From Novakomyces olei (taxonomy: Eukaryota; Ascomycota; Novakomycetes; Novakomycetales; Novakomycetaceae), in NCBI GenBank assembly GCA_016906335.1, contig JADEYG010000002.1, forward strand, positions 248,001 through 312,000: a stretch of 64,000 nt of DNA, in the 5' to 3' direction. A program made the translations under genes and the position numbers. The notes beneath the pieces were generated by a model. It was not told the DNA's origin. It was given only the letters and a program-made list of their open reading frames with translations, and did no database searches. Shown here piece by piece: positions 63,559 to 64,000 of this stretch; the first letter of the stretch is position 1; every line of letters starts with the position of its first letter.

Positions 63559-64000
63559 CCCTTGCTGTCATTCAGTCATATTAGCGTATCTACATCGATG
63601 TCTAGTGAGATAAGTTATTTATTAACTATTTTTTGTAAATGTTTCGATACACTGGAATCCAAGGTCGTAAAGTTAGAATACTACCTTTGATCCAATACGA
63701 GTTCGTGAAGCGCGGAGACAAGTGCCAGCATTCAAAATGTAATGAAATTCTCATTAGTGTTTCCTTTCACCAAAGCGGAGAACTACAAATTTGGGTTATA
63801 TAGGGAAACTCTCGCTTTCCGGGGTATACTAAAGCCGTTATCGTGATACATATGTATAGGATAAACAAGTTAGACTACACAGGTCTAGACAGCACAAGTA
63901 TAGACTACATAAATATAGGCTATATTTTTTATCCAGATAATCCATACTTGCCTGCAAAGGAGTGCAAAGCACGGCATTACACAATGGCACTTTCTTTACT
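63559..64000. other. Right-hand end of window, no complete gene
   Basis: No complete gene. An ATG at 63985 (ATGGCACTTTCTTTACT) preceded by an AT-rich stretch might start a plus-strand gene beyond the window; five codons cannot show this. Confidence 0.3.

Noticed and set aside
63695-63715. U6-like GTTCGTGAAGCG string
   Set aside because: The invariant ACAGAGA box and upstream U6 core are missing.
1-64000. Subtelomeric origin suggested by TTAGGG-type motifs
   Set aside because: Genes are single-copy housekeeping loci throughout; motifs are short, scattered and mostly in promoters.
1-64000. Transposons, LTR or virus-like elements, CRISPR arrays
   Set aside because: No integrase, transposase, reverse transcriptase or capsid-like ORF, no long terminal repeats, and no spacer-repeat pattern seen.

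Overview
The window reads as nuclear chromosome of an ascomycete fungus. Genes are tightly packed on both strands. Most multi-exon genes have short introns, often 35 to 120 nt, with GTAAGT- or GTATGY-type donors and CTAAC/CTAAT/TACTAA branch sites a few bases before the AG. Protein families such as Pff1, Urc4, Sde2, Vps68 and a siderophore-type MFS carrier are typical of fungi. The two ribosomal protein genes share a promoter element that looks like the fission yeast HomolE (ACCCTACCCT) plus HomolD (CAGTCACA) pair. This and the S. pombe-like gene content (urg2/urg3-type uracil catabolism, Sde2, an Edc4-like protein) point towards Taphrinomycotina or another early-branching ascomycete. That placement is inference.

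Layout, left to right. 1-2215: Pff1-type M28 vacuolar protease (minus, cut by the window start). 2772-6039: a divergent uracil-salvage/catabolism pair, UPRTase (minus) and Urc4 (plus), sharing a 560 bp promoter. 7096-13175: Nop2, cofilin, PDCD5, and a MINDY deubiquitinase with a CaaX tail. 13173-18700: an unknown probable mitochondrial protein, then the decapping scaffold Edc4. 19385-22769: an F-box-like protein, a two-segment membrane protein and the splicing factor Sde2. 23355-26479: RPS10, RPS15 and arginyltransferase Ate1. 26663-32013: Cox12, Trp2 and a siderophore-type transporter. 32333-38861: HELQ/Hel308 helicase, a stand-alone cyclophilin-E-like RRM protein, Pex7 and Stk19. 39432-47514: an unknown CxC protein, an SppA-like S49 protease with a mitochondrial-like leader, pirin, a basic unknown protein and Vps68. 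48048-55665: a full-length ABCB transporter and GSK3 kinase. 56700-56906: U2 spliceosomal RNA. 57290-63558: a PFKFB-type enzyme, Pdx3, COPI epsilon and a HAD phosphatase.

Most genes are single-copy housekeeping functions without operon logic. Two local links stand out. The UPRTase/Urc4 pair is divergent and functionally related. The window also carries two splicing components, Sde2 and U2 snRNA, and the GTAGTA of U2 matches the branch sites seen in the local introns. Exon joins for Urc4, UPRTase, Ate1, Cox12, Pex7, GSK3, PFKFB, COPI epsilon, HELQ and others were worked out by hand and keep frame throughout. I saw no tRNA, rRNA, transposon, virus-like element or CRISPR array. Intergenic repeats are microsatellites, short tandem arrays and a few TTAGGG-type (telomere-like) clusters next to promoters.
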